From positions 3,844,001 through 3,908,000 of the forward strand of contig JADJXK010000002.1 of NCBI GenBank assembly GCA_016710325.1: a stretch of DNA of 64,000 bases, given 5' to 3'. A program made the position numbers and the translations under genes. Positions 43,201 through 50,535 of the stretch are shown one piece after another (position 1 is the first letter of the stretch; each line of letters starts with the position of its first letter). The DNA comes from Candidatus Leptofilum proximum. Lineage in GTDB: Bacteria > Chloroflexota > Anaerolineae > Promineifilales > Promineifilaceae. The notes under the pieces were generated by a model. The model saw only the letters and a list, made by a program, of their open reading frames with translations, did no database searches and was not told where the DNA came from.

Positions 43201-44414
43201 CGGCGGTGATTGCCAGTCTGCCCGTGGTGGCCATCATCGCCACCACCAATTTGCTGGGCCAGACCAACGCCCTCACCCGGCCCGAAATTTTGGCCACGGC
43301 CTTCATCATGATCGGCATGGTCTTTTCCGGCATGTCCATTGGCGTGACTGGCCTGTTTTACGTGCACGAAGAGGCGGAAATACCCAACGCCATGACCACG
43401 GTGACGACCATCCTCAAGGTGGGTTTTGGCGTGACGGCGCTGCTGTTGGGGTATGGGTTTGTGGGGTTAGCGGCCGTTTCCATCCTCACCAACGTCATCA
43501 CCCTCAGCCTGCTGCTGGCGATTGCCCTGCGCCGCTACACACTGCGCGGCCCGTGGCGGCTCGATTGGGGCTTGCAGCGGCACATGCTGCGCGCGGGCTT
43601 TCCGCTCATGCTGATCCACCTGCTGCAAACCGTGTTTATCTCGATTGACAGCTACCTGCTGCGCGTGCTGCTGGACAACGGCCAGACGGTGGCGGGTTGG
43701 TACAGCAGTGCTTACAAATGGTTCAACGCGCTGCAAATTGTGCCGTCGTTTTTCACCCTGGCGCTTTTCCCCATCATCTCACGGCGCATTGGCGAATCGC
43801 TGGACGCGGCGCGGCAGATGTACGCCCTGTCGCTCAAGCTGATGCTGCTGCTGGCGCTGCCCGTCGCGGCCGTGACGCACTACCTGGCAGTGCCGCTGGT
43901 GCAAATCGTGGCCGGAGCCGAATTTTTGCCCGCCGGGGCGATAGCCCTTCAGGTTGTCATCTGGTCGATTCCGCTGGGCTGGCTGAACAGCGTGACAAAC
44001 TACGTGCTCATCAGCCTGGGGCTGGAGAGCAGGCAGCCGCGCGCCTTCACGGTGGCGGTGCTGTTTAACATCATCGCCAATCTGATTTTCATCCCGCGCT
44101 TCAGCTACGTGGCCGCGGGCGTCACCACCATTTTGTCCGAACTGGTGCTGCTAGTGTTGTTTGATTATTATCTACGGCAGAAGATGGCGGGAATTAATTG
44201 GTTGGGGTTGTGGGGGCGGCCGTTCCTCCTCACGGCCCTCATGTTTGGCGGCATGTGGCTGGGTGGGCAAATTCATCTGGTCGTCGGGCTGCTCATCGGC
44301 GTGGTCATCTATCCGGCTGGCTTGCTCCTGCTAGGCATCATCGGCGCAGAAGAGAAGAAAGTGCTGGGCAACATCCTGCCCAACACAATCGCTCGCCGTC
44401 TCAAATTGGTTTAG
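40266..44414 (+). CDS. YfhO-family GT-C protein fused to MOP-type flippase
   Basis: 1382 residues. The first two thirds are a YfhO/DUF-type membrane protein with about 12 spans and a large soluble region (for example DNLYQWAPWSAY, RGYDSIIPRQYTEYMG, NDSYFPGWKAFV). From about residue 895 a second protein begins, with NSLAPIALNLFNKLIDFGFA and 14 spans of a Wzx/MATE-like polysaccharide flippase. The two are normally separate genes, so this looks like a fused glycosylation-and-flipping machine for lipid-linked glycans. Four in-frame stretches (about residues 193-213, 260-272, 460-485 and 752-772) derive from short hairpin repeats. The alternative is a stop-codon loss that joined neighbours; both halves appear intact. 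Confidence 0.8.
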   Translation: MKRFRTDLLFLLGFLLLPLLLFGSVTLGGQTMLPVDNLYQWAPWSAYASEFSLTQPHNPLISDLIIQNYAWKQFVRETIFARDIPLWNPNLFAGVPFLAAGQHGAYYPFSVLFLILPLAQAYGWYTVSQIWLAGALMYVYGRILHLHRPAAFIAGLVFQGGAYLVISAAVFPMISGAVVWLPLLLGCVEKVIGDWRLEIRDSDNLQSPISNLPTNKTLWIGLGAVALGVQILAGHIEFTIYTLLVMAAYAAWRLAGQWWQSDNRSPFTVHRLPKTAASLIVMVLLGLMLGAVQLVPLYELGQVNFRQESASFDEVLGYAFPARRVLTLALPNFFGNPSHHSYTDVFSGEEVALSQNYYGESKTNTEWGLKNYVEGAIYLGILPLFLAALGVLGGWRRRKIHVSFFAVLSFFSLAFIFGTPLYAILYYGLPFVNQLHTPFRWVFPLSLAVAVLAGFGAESLENWRLGIGDWRLEIGKISNLQSLISLIAAAGGILLLVGLAVSWGMYGRFQPIIERLFLGLAGAPSAFADATAFYSYTFWQLVTLGLVLLGVAVVFWLSGRGGKRPYWILAASLLIIVDVFLANRGFNASNDPALLDFKPEMVQWLEAQPGHWRITSFAPNGDKPFNANSGWLFDLPDVRGYDSIIPRQYTEYMGAIEPQNELPFNRVQPIVNWESLNSPLLDVLGVKYVITSETITLPKYTEVWRGEGVRIYENAAVAPRVYTLPFTATAVSNNPLTAMTTQYDPRQFVNVGSGDWRVEIGDGANLHSPISGVYQPAEITAYSNREVVVDTAVSQPSWLILNDSYFPGWKAFVRPLSDPDAEEREVTVMRVNGNFRGVLLQPGEWQVRFRYSPTSFQLGALGSFMAGIILLFGAVVWGWQRFYRADGEQSITRSLAKNSLAPIALNLFNKLIDFGFAAFYLRLLGPAGSGSFQTAIVTAGIFDIVSNFGLNILLIRDVASDRDKAPNYLLNSTVLRLGTAVIASLPVVAIIATTNLLGQTNALTRPEILATAFIMIGMVFSGMSIGVTGLFYVHEEAEIPNAMTTVTTILKVGFGVTALLLGYGFVGLAAVSILTNVITLSLLLAIALRRYTLRGPWRLDWGLQRHMLRAGFPLMLIHLLQTVFISIDSYLLRVLLDNGQTVAGWYSSAYKWFNALQIVPSFFTLALFPIISRRIGESLDAARQMYALSLKLMLLLALPVAAVTHYLAVPLVQIVAGAEFLPAGAIALQVVIWSIPLGWLNSVTNYVLISLGLESRQPRAFTVAVLFNIIANLIFIPRFSYVAAGVTTILSELVLLVLFDYYLRQKMAGINWLGLWGRPFLLTALMFGGMWLGGQIHLVVGLLIGVVIYPAGLLLLGIIGAEEKKVLGNILPNTIARRLKLV
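40842..40903. repeat. In-frame GGAGATT-unit hairpin in the YfhO-flippase gene
   Basis: Left arm GATTGGAGATTAGAGATTAG, right arm AATCTCCAATCTCCAATCTC. It encodes GDWRLEIRDSDNLQSPISN and interrupts a loop between membrane spans. Confidence 0.85.
41045..41082. repeat. In-frame CGGTAAN-type repeat, single arm
   Basis: ACCGTTCACCGTTCACCGTT and a further unit, read as SPFTVHRLPK. Only one arm is present. It lies in a cytoplasmic or extracytoplasmic loop of the YfhO part. Confidence 0.75.
41645..41721. repeat. In-frame GGAGATT-unit hairpin
   Basis: The longest copy: five units on the left (GAATTGGAGATTAGGAATTG and more) and three on the right, encoding NWRLGIGDWRLEIGKISNLQ. Read in the same frame as the copy at 40842, so the peptide signature is nearly identical. 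Confidence 0.85.
42520..42581. repeat. In-frame GGAGATT-unit hairpin
   Basis: Units GGAGATTGGAGAGTGGAGAT on the left and ATCTCCACTCTCCAATCTCC on the right, where the variant unit GGAGAGT is mirrored by ACTCTCC. It encodes GDWRVEIGDGANLHSPISG. Confidence 0.85.
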
Positions 44415-44424
44415 GAATGGAATG

Positions 44425-44492
44425 CAGATTTTCCTGATTTACCTGATTGAAAAGATCAGAAAAATCAGGCTGATCAGGCAAATCAGCGTCCT
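44425..44492. repeat. CAGATT/CTGATT-type repeat between genes
   Basis: CAGATTTTCCTGATTTACCT, then GATCAGAAAAATCAGG and GATCAGGCAAATCAGCGTCC. Directly after the flippase stop and just before the HD gene. A partial copy is at about 48262-48304. Confidence 0.7.
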
Positions 44493-44505
44493 ATGAAAGA
44501 TTGCC

Positions 44506-45189
44506 ATGAAAACAGACCGAATTCAGCAAATTGAAGCGTATGCCGAGCAGATGATAAGCGGGCCGTTTGTTGTCGAGGCGTTTCGTATTGCCCACGATTT
44601 GCCGCACGTGCGGCGTGTTTACGCTAACGCAATGCGGCTGGCGCAGGCCGAAGGCTACCCACACCTGGATCGCGTCGCCGCTGCCGCCCTGCTGCACGAC
44701 GTTGGCCTGCCTGTGGTGGAGAAACGAGGCGATCATCCCAGGGTTGGGGCCGAGCTAGCCGCCCAATATTTGCAGGAAAACGAGCTGTTTGCTCCCGATG
44801 AGATTGCCGAAATTTGCGAGGCGATTGTGTATCACGGCCGTTTAGATGGCACCGCACCCCTCATCCACATTTTACGCGACGCCGACACGCTCGATTTGCT
44901 GGGCACCGTGGGCATCATGCGCGCCTTTACCTCCAAAGCCCACAAGCCGGTGTATCTCCCCGAACATCCACGCGGCGAAACCTGGGGCCTTACGGCTGCC
45001 GATTTCACCCAGCGTTTTCAGGCTGGCCTGGGCATGGGGCCCACCATTTTGGACCAGATCAACTTCCAGCTGAGCTGCTATGAAAATTTGGCTACGGCGA
45101 CAGCGCGGGAATGGGGACGGCCGTTGCGCGACACGATGCGCCAATTTGTCATCCAGTTCGCCGAGGAAGCTGCCCCCTATCCCCAGTGA
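44506..45189 (+). CDS. HD-domain phosphohydrolase
   Basis: 227 residues. The metal site of the HD superfamily is visible: His in HDLPHVRRVY, the HD pair in ALLHDVGLP, and Asp in LRDADTLDLLG. Such proteins hydrolyse nucleotides or phosphoesters. There is no attached regulatory domain. The gene follows a repeat and has no strong ribosome site in it. Its substrate is unknown. Confidence 0.85.
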   Translation: MKTDRIQQIEAYAEQMISGPFVVEAFRIAHDLPHVRRVYANAMRLAQAEGYPHLDRVAAAALLHDVGLPVVEKRGDHPRVGAELAAQYLQENELFAPDEIAEICEAIVYHGRLDGTAPLIHILRDADTLDLLGTVGIMRAFTSKAHKPVYLPEHPRGETWGLTAADFTQRFQAGLGMGPTILDQINFQLSCYENLATATAREWGRPLRDTMRQFVIQFAEEAAPYPQ

Positions 45190-45231
45190 AGTAACCTTGT
45201 TATAATCCATCAACTTCAAGGAAAAAGTCCA

Positions 45232-45474
45232 ATGCCAGATTTTTCACTTTCGACACATGCCTGGTACATGCTCCAAGAGCGAAATATTGCTGAGGAATGG
45301 GTTTGGCGCACAATTGAAAACCCAAGTCGCAAGAAGAAAGGAGAAGATGGTAATATGCATTACTCAAAACCGATTCGAGAACGAGACGGCCGTATCTTAC
45401 ATGTCGTCGTCAATCCTAACCTTGATCCACAACTGATCGTAACCGTGTTTTTTGATCGCCGTTTGAGCAAATAG
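45232..45474 (+). CDS. DUF4258 protein (toxin-like)
   Basis: 80 residues with the DUF4258 pattern: STHAWYMLQERNIAEEWV near the N-terminus, a central Lys-rich loop, and ILHVVVNPNLDPQLIVTVFF at the C-terminus, like the RelE/BrnT fold group. It stands ten bases before a DUF2283 gene. This pair recurs in bacteria and is regarded as a candidate toxin-antitoxin module. Activity is not established. Confidence 0.78.
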   Translation: MPDFSLSTHAWYMLQERNIAEEWVWRTIENPSRKKKGEDGNMHYSKPIRERDGRILHVVVNPNLDPQLIVTVFFDRRLSK

Positions 45475-45484
45475 GTAAACAACT

Positions 45485-45685
45485 ATGAAACTAAAAATCG
45501 ATAAAGAAAGCGATGCACTTTATTTTCGTCTCGATGACGACGAAGTTGTTGAATCAGAGGAAGTTCAGCCCGGCATTATTTTGGACTTTGATGAAAACGG
45601 CCGTGTCATCGGCATTGAAATCTTGTCTTTAAGTACACGGTTTTCCCCTGAAAAGCTCCGCATCATGCAATTTGAAACCGCGTAA
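45485..45685 (+). CDS. DUF2283 protein (antitoxin-like)
   Basis: 66 residues with the diagnostic DUF2283 core: KIDKESDALYFRL, GIILDFDENGRVIGIEIL. Acidic, small and directly downstream of the DUF4258 gene. The probable role is neutralising partner. The NGR tripeptide is encoded by an ACGGCCGT octamer. Confidence 0.85.
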   Translation: MKLKIDKESDALYFRLDDDEVVESEEVQPGIILDFDENGRVIGIEILSLSTRFSPEKLRIMQFETA

Positions 45686-45767
45686 ACCCGCCCAGCCGTG
45701 AACGGACTGGGCTATTTGTGGAAGTCCCTGAGGGGCTTTCATTTTGTAGCCGGGCGAAGCCGTTCAT

Positions 45768-47819
45768 TTGAGAAACTCTCCATTGCCTTTCCGTCCCCCG
45801 CACCATCAACCCGTTTGGATCATGACCGCCCTGCTGCTGGCCGGAGCAGCGCTGCGGCTGTTTGGGCTGAACAGCCTCTCCCCACCGGGCATCACCCACG
45901 ACGAGGTGGCTCACTGGCTGATTAACCGCTCTATTTTAGCGGGTGAACACGCCATTTACTTCACCCAGGCCTACGGCCATGAGGCAGGCTTCCACTACCT
46001 GCAAACCGGCTTCGGCGCCCTGATTGGCGACAACGTGCTGGCGCTGCGTTTGCCTGCGGCGTTTTGCGGCTTGCTCGGCGTGGCCGTCACCTTTGCCCTG
46101 GCGCGCAAGCTGTTTGGCAAAAACGTGGCCCTCATCGCCGCGGGATTGCTGGCGGTGTTGTTTTGGCCGGTGTTTTACGGCCGTCTCGCCCTACGCGCGA
46201 TTTCCCTGCCGTTGGTGGCGGGGTTGTCGGCTTATTTTTGGTGGAAAGCGTGGGAACTTGAAGGGGTGAACGGGAGAAAGGGTGAAGGGGTGACCAAGCC
46301 AGTCACCCCTTCACCCCGCGATGTCCTCATCGCCCACCCCTTCACCCTCTCCGGCTTCTTTGCTGGTCTCTCCCTCCACACCTACATGGCCGCCCGCGCC
46401 GTGCCGATTTTTTACGCGCTGTGGCTGGCCTACCTGGCGATTTTTCACTGGCGCGAATTCAAGCAGCGCTGGCGGGGCATTGTCCTGTTTCTAGTGATGT
46501 TTGCCGCTGTCGCCGCGCCGCTGGTCATCTATTTGCAAACCACGCCCGGTGCCGAATTCCGCATTAGCGAGGTAGATGCACCGCTGCAAGCGCTGCGGCT
46601 GGGCGATTGGCGGCCAGTGCTGAGCAACGGCCTCAAGCTATTGGGGATGTTTGGCTTTGTGGGCGATCCGCTGTGGCGTGAGGGGGTGCCATCGGCCCCC
46701 GTGTTTGAGCCGGTGGTGGCCGGGCTGTTTTATGCCGGGCTGCTGCTTTGCCTGTGGCGCTGGCAGCAGCCGCGTTATGCCTTTTTGCTGATCTGGCTGG
46801 CAGTCTCCGTCACCCCCAGCCTCGTCACCATCAACGCCCCCAGCCATATCCGCAGCATCTTGATTTTACCTGTACTTACCATGCTTCCTGCCCTGGTTAT
46901 GCACAGTTTAGGGCAGTTATCCACAGTTATCCGCGACTTATCCACAAGAAGTTCCAAAATATTGGTCTTGACGCTGCTCTTGTTTTATGCTGCCCGAACA
47001 TCTGTTTTACAGTTTCAAACCTGGCCTAACGGCGGCGATGTGCCGTTTGTGTGGCAGGCCGCGTTTACGGAAATGGCGCGGTACCTGGACGGCCGTTCCA
47101 ACCTCAGCGCCGCGTCCATTGCCGGCTGGTCGCCCAGCACGATGGACAGCCCCACGATGACCCTGCTGCGCCAAAACGACGATCTGCCCTTGAGCCACTT
47201 CGACCCGCAAGAAGGCACCCTCATTTTGCCCGATGCGGAGCCGGTGGTGGTGCTACGGCCGTCTGACCTCCCCCTCGATCCCTACTGGGAAACCCAACTC
47301 ACCGAATGGGGCTCCACCCCTTCACCCCTTCACCCCGCGATGTCCTCATCGCCCACCCCTTCACCTTGTCACCCTGTCACCCTGTCACCTTGTCACCTTG
47401 TCACTTTGTACGAGTTGCCGCAACAGCCATCCATTGAATTTGCAAACCCGATGAGCGTTCAGTTTGGTGAGGAGTTGATTTTGTTGGGGTATGAGTGGGT
47501 AGAAGAAGGGGAATTGGTGCTGGGGTGGCGAGTAACGGCCGTACCCCCCGCCCCGCGCCAACAATTCATCCACAGCCTCGCCGCCGACGGCACGCAGCTG
47601 GCCGACACCTACCGCTTTGATGCGCCTGACCCACAAGGCCTCTGGTTCCCCCACTGGCAGCCTGGCGACCTCATCTTGCAGTACCTCAGCCCGCCCGCGC
47701 TGGACGAAGCTACTCAGCTGCGCCTGGGCTGGTTCGACCCCACCACCTGCACGCCCGGCCCCTGCCAAAACCTGCGCACTGGGGATGGCGCAGAGTTTGT
47801 GCTGCTGCCAGTGGAGTAA
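45768..47819 (+). CDS. GT-C (GT39/ArnT-like) membrane glycosyltransferase
   Basis: 683 residues with 9-11 membrane spans. The first outer loop has PPGITHDEVAHW, the catalytic Asp-Glu motif, followed by GHEAGFHYLQTGFGALIG. A short soluble C-terminal beta domain (from about 560, with FGEELILLGYEWV) resembles the repeats of the enzyme at 26645. It probably transfers sugars from polyprenyl-phosphate donors. Two stretches (about residues 164-195 and 517-547) are encoded by short-unit repeats. The TTG at 45768 is used because the first membrane span needs it; ATG 45822 lies inside that span. Confidence 0.8.
   Translation: MRNSPLPFRPPHHQPVWIMTALLLAGAALRLFGLNSLSPPGITHDEVAHWLINRSILAGEHAIYFTQAYGHEAGFHYLQTGFGALIGDNVLALRLPAAFCGLLGVAVTFALARKLFGKNVALIAAGLLAVLFWPVFYGRLALRAISLPLVAGLSAYFWWKAWELEGVNGRKGEGVTKPVTPSPRDVLIAHPFTLSGFFAGLSLHTYMAARAVPIFYALWLAYLAIFHWREFKQRWRGIVLFLVMFAAVAAPLVIYLQTTPGAEFRISEVDAPLQALRLGDWRPVLSNGLKLLGMFGFVGDPLWREGVPSAPVFEPVVAGLFYAGLLLCLWRWQQPRYAFLLIWLAVSVTPSLVTINAPSHIRSILILPVLTMLPALVMHSLGQLSTVIRDLSTRSSKILVLTLLLFYAARTSVLQFQTWPNGGDVPFVWQAAFTEMARYLDGRSNLSAASIAGWSPSTMDSPTMTLLRQNDDLPLSHFDPQEGTLILPDAEPVVVLRPSDLPLDPYWETQLTEWGSTPSPLHPAMSSSPTPSPCHPVTLSPCHLVTLYELPQQPSIEFANPMSVQFGEELILLGYEWVEEGELVLGWRVTAVPPAPRQQFIHSLAADGTQLADTYRFDAPDPQGLWFPHWQPGDLILQYLSPPALDEATQLRLGWFDPTTCTPGPCQNLRTGDGAEFVLLPVE
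46259..46352. repeat. In-frame AAGGGGTG-unit repeat in GT-C gene
   Basis: Left arm AAGGGGTGAACGGGAGAAAG and GGTGAAGGGGTGACC, right arm CAGTCACCCCTTCACCCC, then a 16-base palindrome GCGATGTCCTCATCGC and further CACCCCTTCACC units. It encodes a loop with KPVTPSPRDVLIAHPF. Confidence 0.85.
47316..47408. repeat. In-frame CACCCCTT/CACCTTGT-unit repeat, single polarity
   Basis: Repeats of CACCCCTT, the same palindrome GCGATGTCCTCATCGC as at 46316, then five CACCTTGT/CACCCTGT units. It encodes a Ser/Pro/His-rich loop with SPCHPVTLSPCHLVTL. The shared centre shows that both inserts derive from one composite element. Confidence 0.85.
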
Positions 47820-47845
47820 GCAAAAGATTTACGAGGGAAATCTTT

Positions 47846-48229
47846 ATGACTTCAGAAGGTATAAGCTTTTTAATTATTGCAGTTGTGGGCTTTTTATTCT
47901 TTGGTTATCTGGTTATTTTTATTTCGAGAAAGCCGCAAAACAGTCAAAAGATACTTGATTTCATGCAACAAATGCCAGGCGCATTTTGGACAAAGAATGT
48001 TGGCGCTGGTGGCATTCTGCTTGTCATGATTTTTGTTTTATTTCTTTTCTTTGCCTGTATGTTTTGCTTTGCCTTGTATGGATTGCTTCAAGGTGTAGCT
48101 AAGGCAGACCCCTCGATTCACTCTGCAAACCAAGGATTAACCACCACTAACCTTGGAATGTCCGCAAAATCTTTTTCGTTGCGCGTGGCCAGTTGCAGAC
48201 AGCCTGCCAGGGCAATGGCAGCAATTTAG
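47846..48229 (+). CDS. Small membrane protein of unknown function
   Basis: 127 residues with two strong transmembrane segments (FLIIAVVGFLFFGYLVIFI and ILLVMIFVLFLFFACMFCFAL). The ribosome site GAGGG lies upstream. No family recognised. The last 35 residues are read from DNA that on the other strand is a decayed PIN-domain gene, so the natural C-terminus was probably different and the frame has run into the remnant. Confidence 0.5.
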   Translation: MTSEGISFLIIAVVGFLFFGYLVIFISRKPQNSQKILDFMQQMPGAFWTKNVGAGGILLVMIFVLFLFFACMFCFALYGLLQGVAKADPSIHSANQGLTTTNLGMSAKSFSLRVASCRQPARAMAAI

Positions 48230-48252
48230 GCATCTTCGACGGTGATGGGAGG
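48118..48252 (-). pseudogene. Remnant of a PIN-domain (VapC-like) toxin gene
   Basis: On the minus strand the DNA reads PPITVEDA, a TAA stop, IAAIALAGCLQLATRNEKDF, then ADIPRLVVVNPWFAE and a stop. The series EDAxIAA...LATRN-x-[KR]-DF...VVNPW is the C-terminal signature of VapC/FitB ribonuclease toxins. The in-frame stop sits where the family has an ordinary residue, and no N-terminal part is found, because another repeat (CAGATT type) follows at 48260. The gene is dead. Confidence 0.75.
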
Positions 48253-48340
48253 GCAGATTCCCATAATCCAAATGATCAGGTAAATCATGGAAATCTGCGT
48301 CCCATTTAGTGCTTTGCCAAAAGCAATTTGGTCGATGAGA

Positions 48341-50362
48341 TCATGTCCAGACTGGGCTCCATTGACCAATCATCATCAACTCCTCCTCCGGCACCTCGTC
48401 CAGTTCGCCGTTGAGGATGGCCTGGACAGTGGACATGGTTTCGGGAAGGGGAACGTAAGCGGCAGGCGTGCCCGACCACGGCTCGGCTACGGTGAGCGGC
48501 TGGGAGAGGAAACAATGCAGCCGCCGCCCGCGAATGACGGCCTGGCGTTCGGCCTCACCATAGTAGGCCATGTCGAACCCGGCCATGCCCTGGTTGTGGT
48601 AGATGAGGTGCAAATCGGCATAGCGGCGAGCCAGGCGCACGGCCGTCTCCGCCAAAGCTCTGTGTGCCTCATCTTCGTAATGATGGCTGTACGAGCGCAG
48701 CATATCGATGGCCGGCCACCAGCCTTCCCCGGCACGCAGGCGGTCGAAGGTGACGGCCGTATCCAAATCAGCCAACACCTGCGGTTCCGCGCCGATGCTC
48801 TCGATGCCGTCATACAGCACCGTCACGTTCGCCAGCTCATCTAATCCGCTAAAGATTGACATAACACCTTCAACTGGGACAATCCCCGTATCGATAATAA
48901 AGAGCACGGGCTGATTTGTGGCAAGGGCCTGCACTTGCTTCACGGCTTGCGTAGCCAAATGTTGTTGGCGAGCAGCGGAGTCGGTAAGAGCGCCCACTAC
49001 CAGTTCCACGTAAGCCTCAACGCCGCAGTTGCGCCACTGCCACATCCGGCTTTGGGCCGTGAACTCACCGCGTTCCAGCACAAGCTGCACGGTTCTGCCC
49101 TGATAAACCGTGGCCATCCGTTGCATCAACTCTCCCACTAACACATCGATGCCGATACCAGAGAGCGGCGTAAAAATGCCGTTGCGCCCGCCCCATTTGA
49201 ACGGGGCAATCAAGTCGATGATCTTGATGCCCGTTTCCCAGATTTGCTTTGTTTGGGTTGGCTGAACAACGGTGGCACTTTCGCTTTTGCTGCCGTCCAG
49301 CAGATCAACAACGGCCGTTAACCCCTTAAGCTGTGCCCAGTCGAGTGGGGTGCGCCCCTGGCTGTCCTGGCTGGCAGGGTTGCTGCCATAATCCAGCAGC
49401 AGTTTCACAATTTCTGGGCGGTTGCGGATGACGGCCTTGTGCAGCGCTGTCTGTTGGTGCGGTGTCACAATTTGAGCATCGGCACCATTTTCCAACAGCC
49501 ATTGAACCAGGGCGGTCTGACCCATATGCACTGCCTGGTGCAGCGGCGTGCTGCCACCACGATCCAACTCATTGATATCTGCCCCAGCTTCCAGGAGGAG
49601 AGCAGCCAATGGCTGGTTACCCGTGCTGGCAGCCCAGTGCAGCGCCGTGATGCCTAATGGCCAGTGCCAGCCATCGGAGGCTACACCCCACTCCGTCTGG
49701 GTGGTGAGTAAGTCTGGATCACGCCGCAGCAGCTGCCGCACTGGCAGCAGGTCGCCACCTTTTAGAGCGATAAAAAAGTTGATGCGGTTACTGAACTTGT
49801 CGTCTTGTGAAGGACGATATGCTTGAGTTTTCATGGGACTCATATTCTCCTTGAGCTGTTGTCGCGCGTCGTAAAGACGCTTTTTTACAGTCGAAAAGGG
49901 TAGATCGAGTTCGTTGGCGATTTCGTGGTAGGAACGGCCGTCTAAATAAAACAGCCGCGTCACTCCCCGGTAAATTTCCGGCAAGTTGTTCACCGCTGCC
50001 AAAACCGCCTGCCGTCGCTGCATTTGTTCCAGCATCGCTTCCGGACCGGTGAAGTCGCTGGCCAGGTCCGGGGCGTCGCCCAGCGCCAGCAGCGCGGCAT
50101 GTTGGCCGCGCGTCAGCCGGTCGCACTGCTTCAGCACGATGCGCCGCAGCCAGGCGGGGAACGCCTGTGGTTCGCGCAGGTTGGGCAGGCAGCGGTACGC
50201 TTCCCAGAATGCTTCTTGCGTGGCATCCTGCGCCTGCTGCTGCTGGCCCAAAAACTGATAGGCGGTGAAATACGCCATGTCCTGAAACTGAACCACCAAT
50301 TGACCAAAAGCCGCACTGTTACCTTGTTGAACGGCCGTCACCAGTTTTACATAATCACTCAT
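48341..50362 (-). CDS. ECF sigma factor fused to ankyrin repeats and an F1-ATPase beta-like domain
   Basis: 673 residues in three parts. Residues 1-175 are an ECF sigma factor with region 2 (VVQFQDMAYFTAYQFLG, DATQEAFWEAYRCL) and region 4 (NNLPEIYRGVTRLFYLDGRS and IANELDLPFSTVKKRLYDAR). Residues about 200-355 hold four ankyrin repeats (GITALHWAASTGNQPLAALLLEAGAD, in parts; GSTPLHQAV; QTALHKAV; GRTPLDWAQ). Residues about 365-673 match the catalytic core and C-terminus of ATP synthase beta: WETGIKIIDLIAPF at the start, and FLSQPLTVAEPWSGTPAAYV and ILNGELDEVPEEELMMIG at the end. The Walker A motif GGAGVGKT is replaced by TPLSGIGID, so ATP binding is unlikely. I know of no described protein with this domain order. 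Confidence 0.85.
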   Translation of the reverse strand: MSDYVKLVTAVQQGNSAAFGQLVVQFQDMAYFTAYQFLGQQQQAQDATQEAFWEAYRCLPNLREPQAFPAWLRRIVLKQCDRLTRGQHAALLALGDAPDLASDFTGPEAMLEQMQRRQAVLAAVNNLPEIYRGVTRLFYLDGRSYHEIANELDLPFSTVKKRLYDARQQLKENMSPMKTQAYRPSQDDKFSNRINFFIALKGGDLLPVRQLLRRDPDLLTTQTEWGVASDGWHWPLGITALHWAASTGNQPLAALLLEAGADINELDRGGSTPLHQAVHMGQTALVQWLLENGADAQIVTPHQQTALHKAVIRNRPEIVKLLLDYGSNPASQDSQGRTPLDWAQLKGLTAVVDLLDGSKSESATVVQPTQTKQIWETGIKIIDLIAPFKWGGRNGIFTPLSGIGIDVLVGELMQRMATVYQGRTVQLVLERGEFTAQSRMWQWRNCGVEAYVELVVGALTDSAARQQHLATQAVKQVQALATNQPVLFIIDTGIVPVEGVMSIFSGLDELANVTVLYDGIESIGAEPQVLADLDTAVTFDRLRAGEGWWPAIDMLRSYSHHYEDEAHRALAETAVRLARRYADLHLIYHNQGMAGFDMAYYGEAERQAVIRGRRLHCFLSQPLTVAEPWSGTPAAYVPLPETMSTVQAILNGELDEVPEEELMMIGQWSPVWT

Positions 50363-50451
50363 CTACCCTTACCTGATTTCATCGTCTCGAAGGCCTTCTG
50401 TTTATAAAGTCCCAAGTTTGTCTGCAAAAGTTACCCCGAACAAAAAATGAT

Positions 50452-50509
50452 GCGTGAAACGTGAAACGTGACCGAGGAAAAATCACGTTTCACGTTTCAC
50501 GTTTCACGC
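50452..50509. repeat. CGTGAAA-unit inverted repeat
   Basis: Left arm GCGTGAAACGTGAAACGTGA, right arm TCACGTTTCACGTTTCACGT plus GTTTCACGC. A near-perfect hairpin between the sigma fusion (start) and aspS (end). Confidence 0.85.
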
Positions 50510-50535
50510 CAGGAAACCCTAACTCAATCATAACT

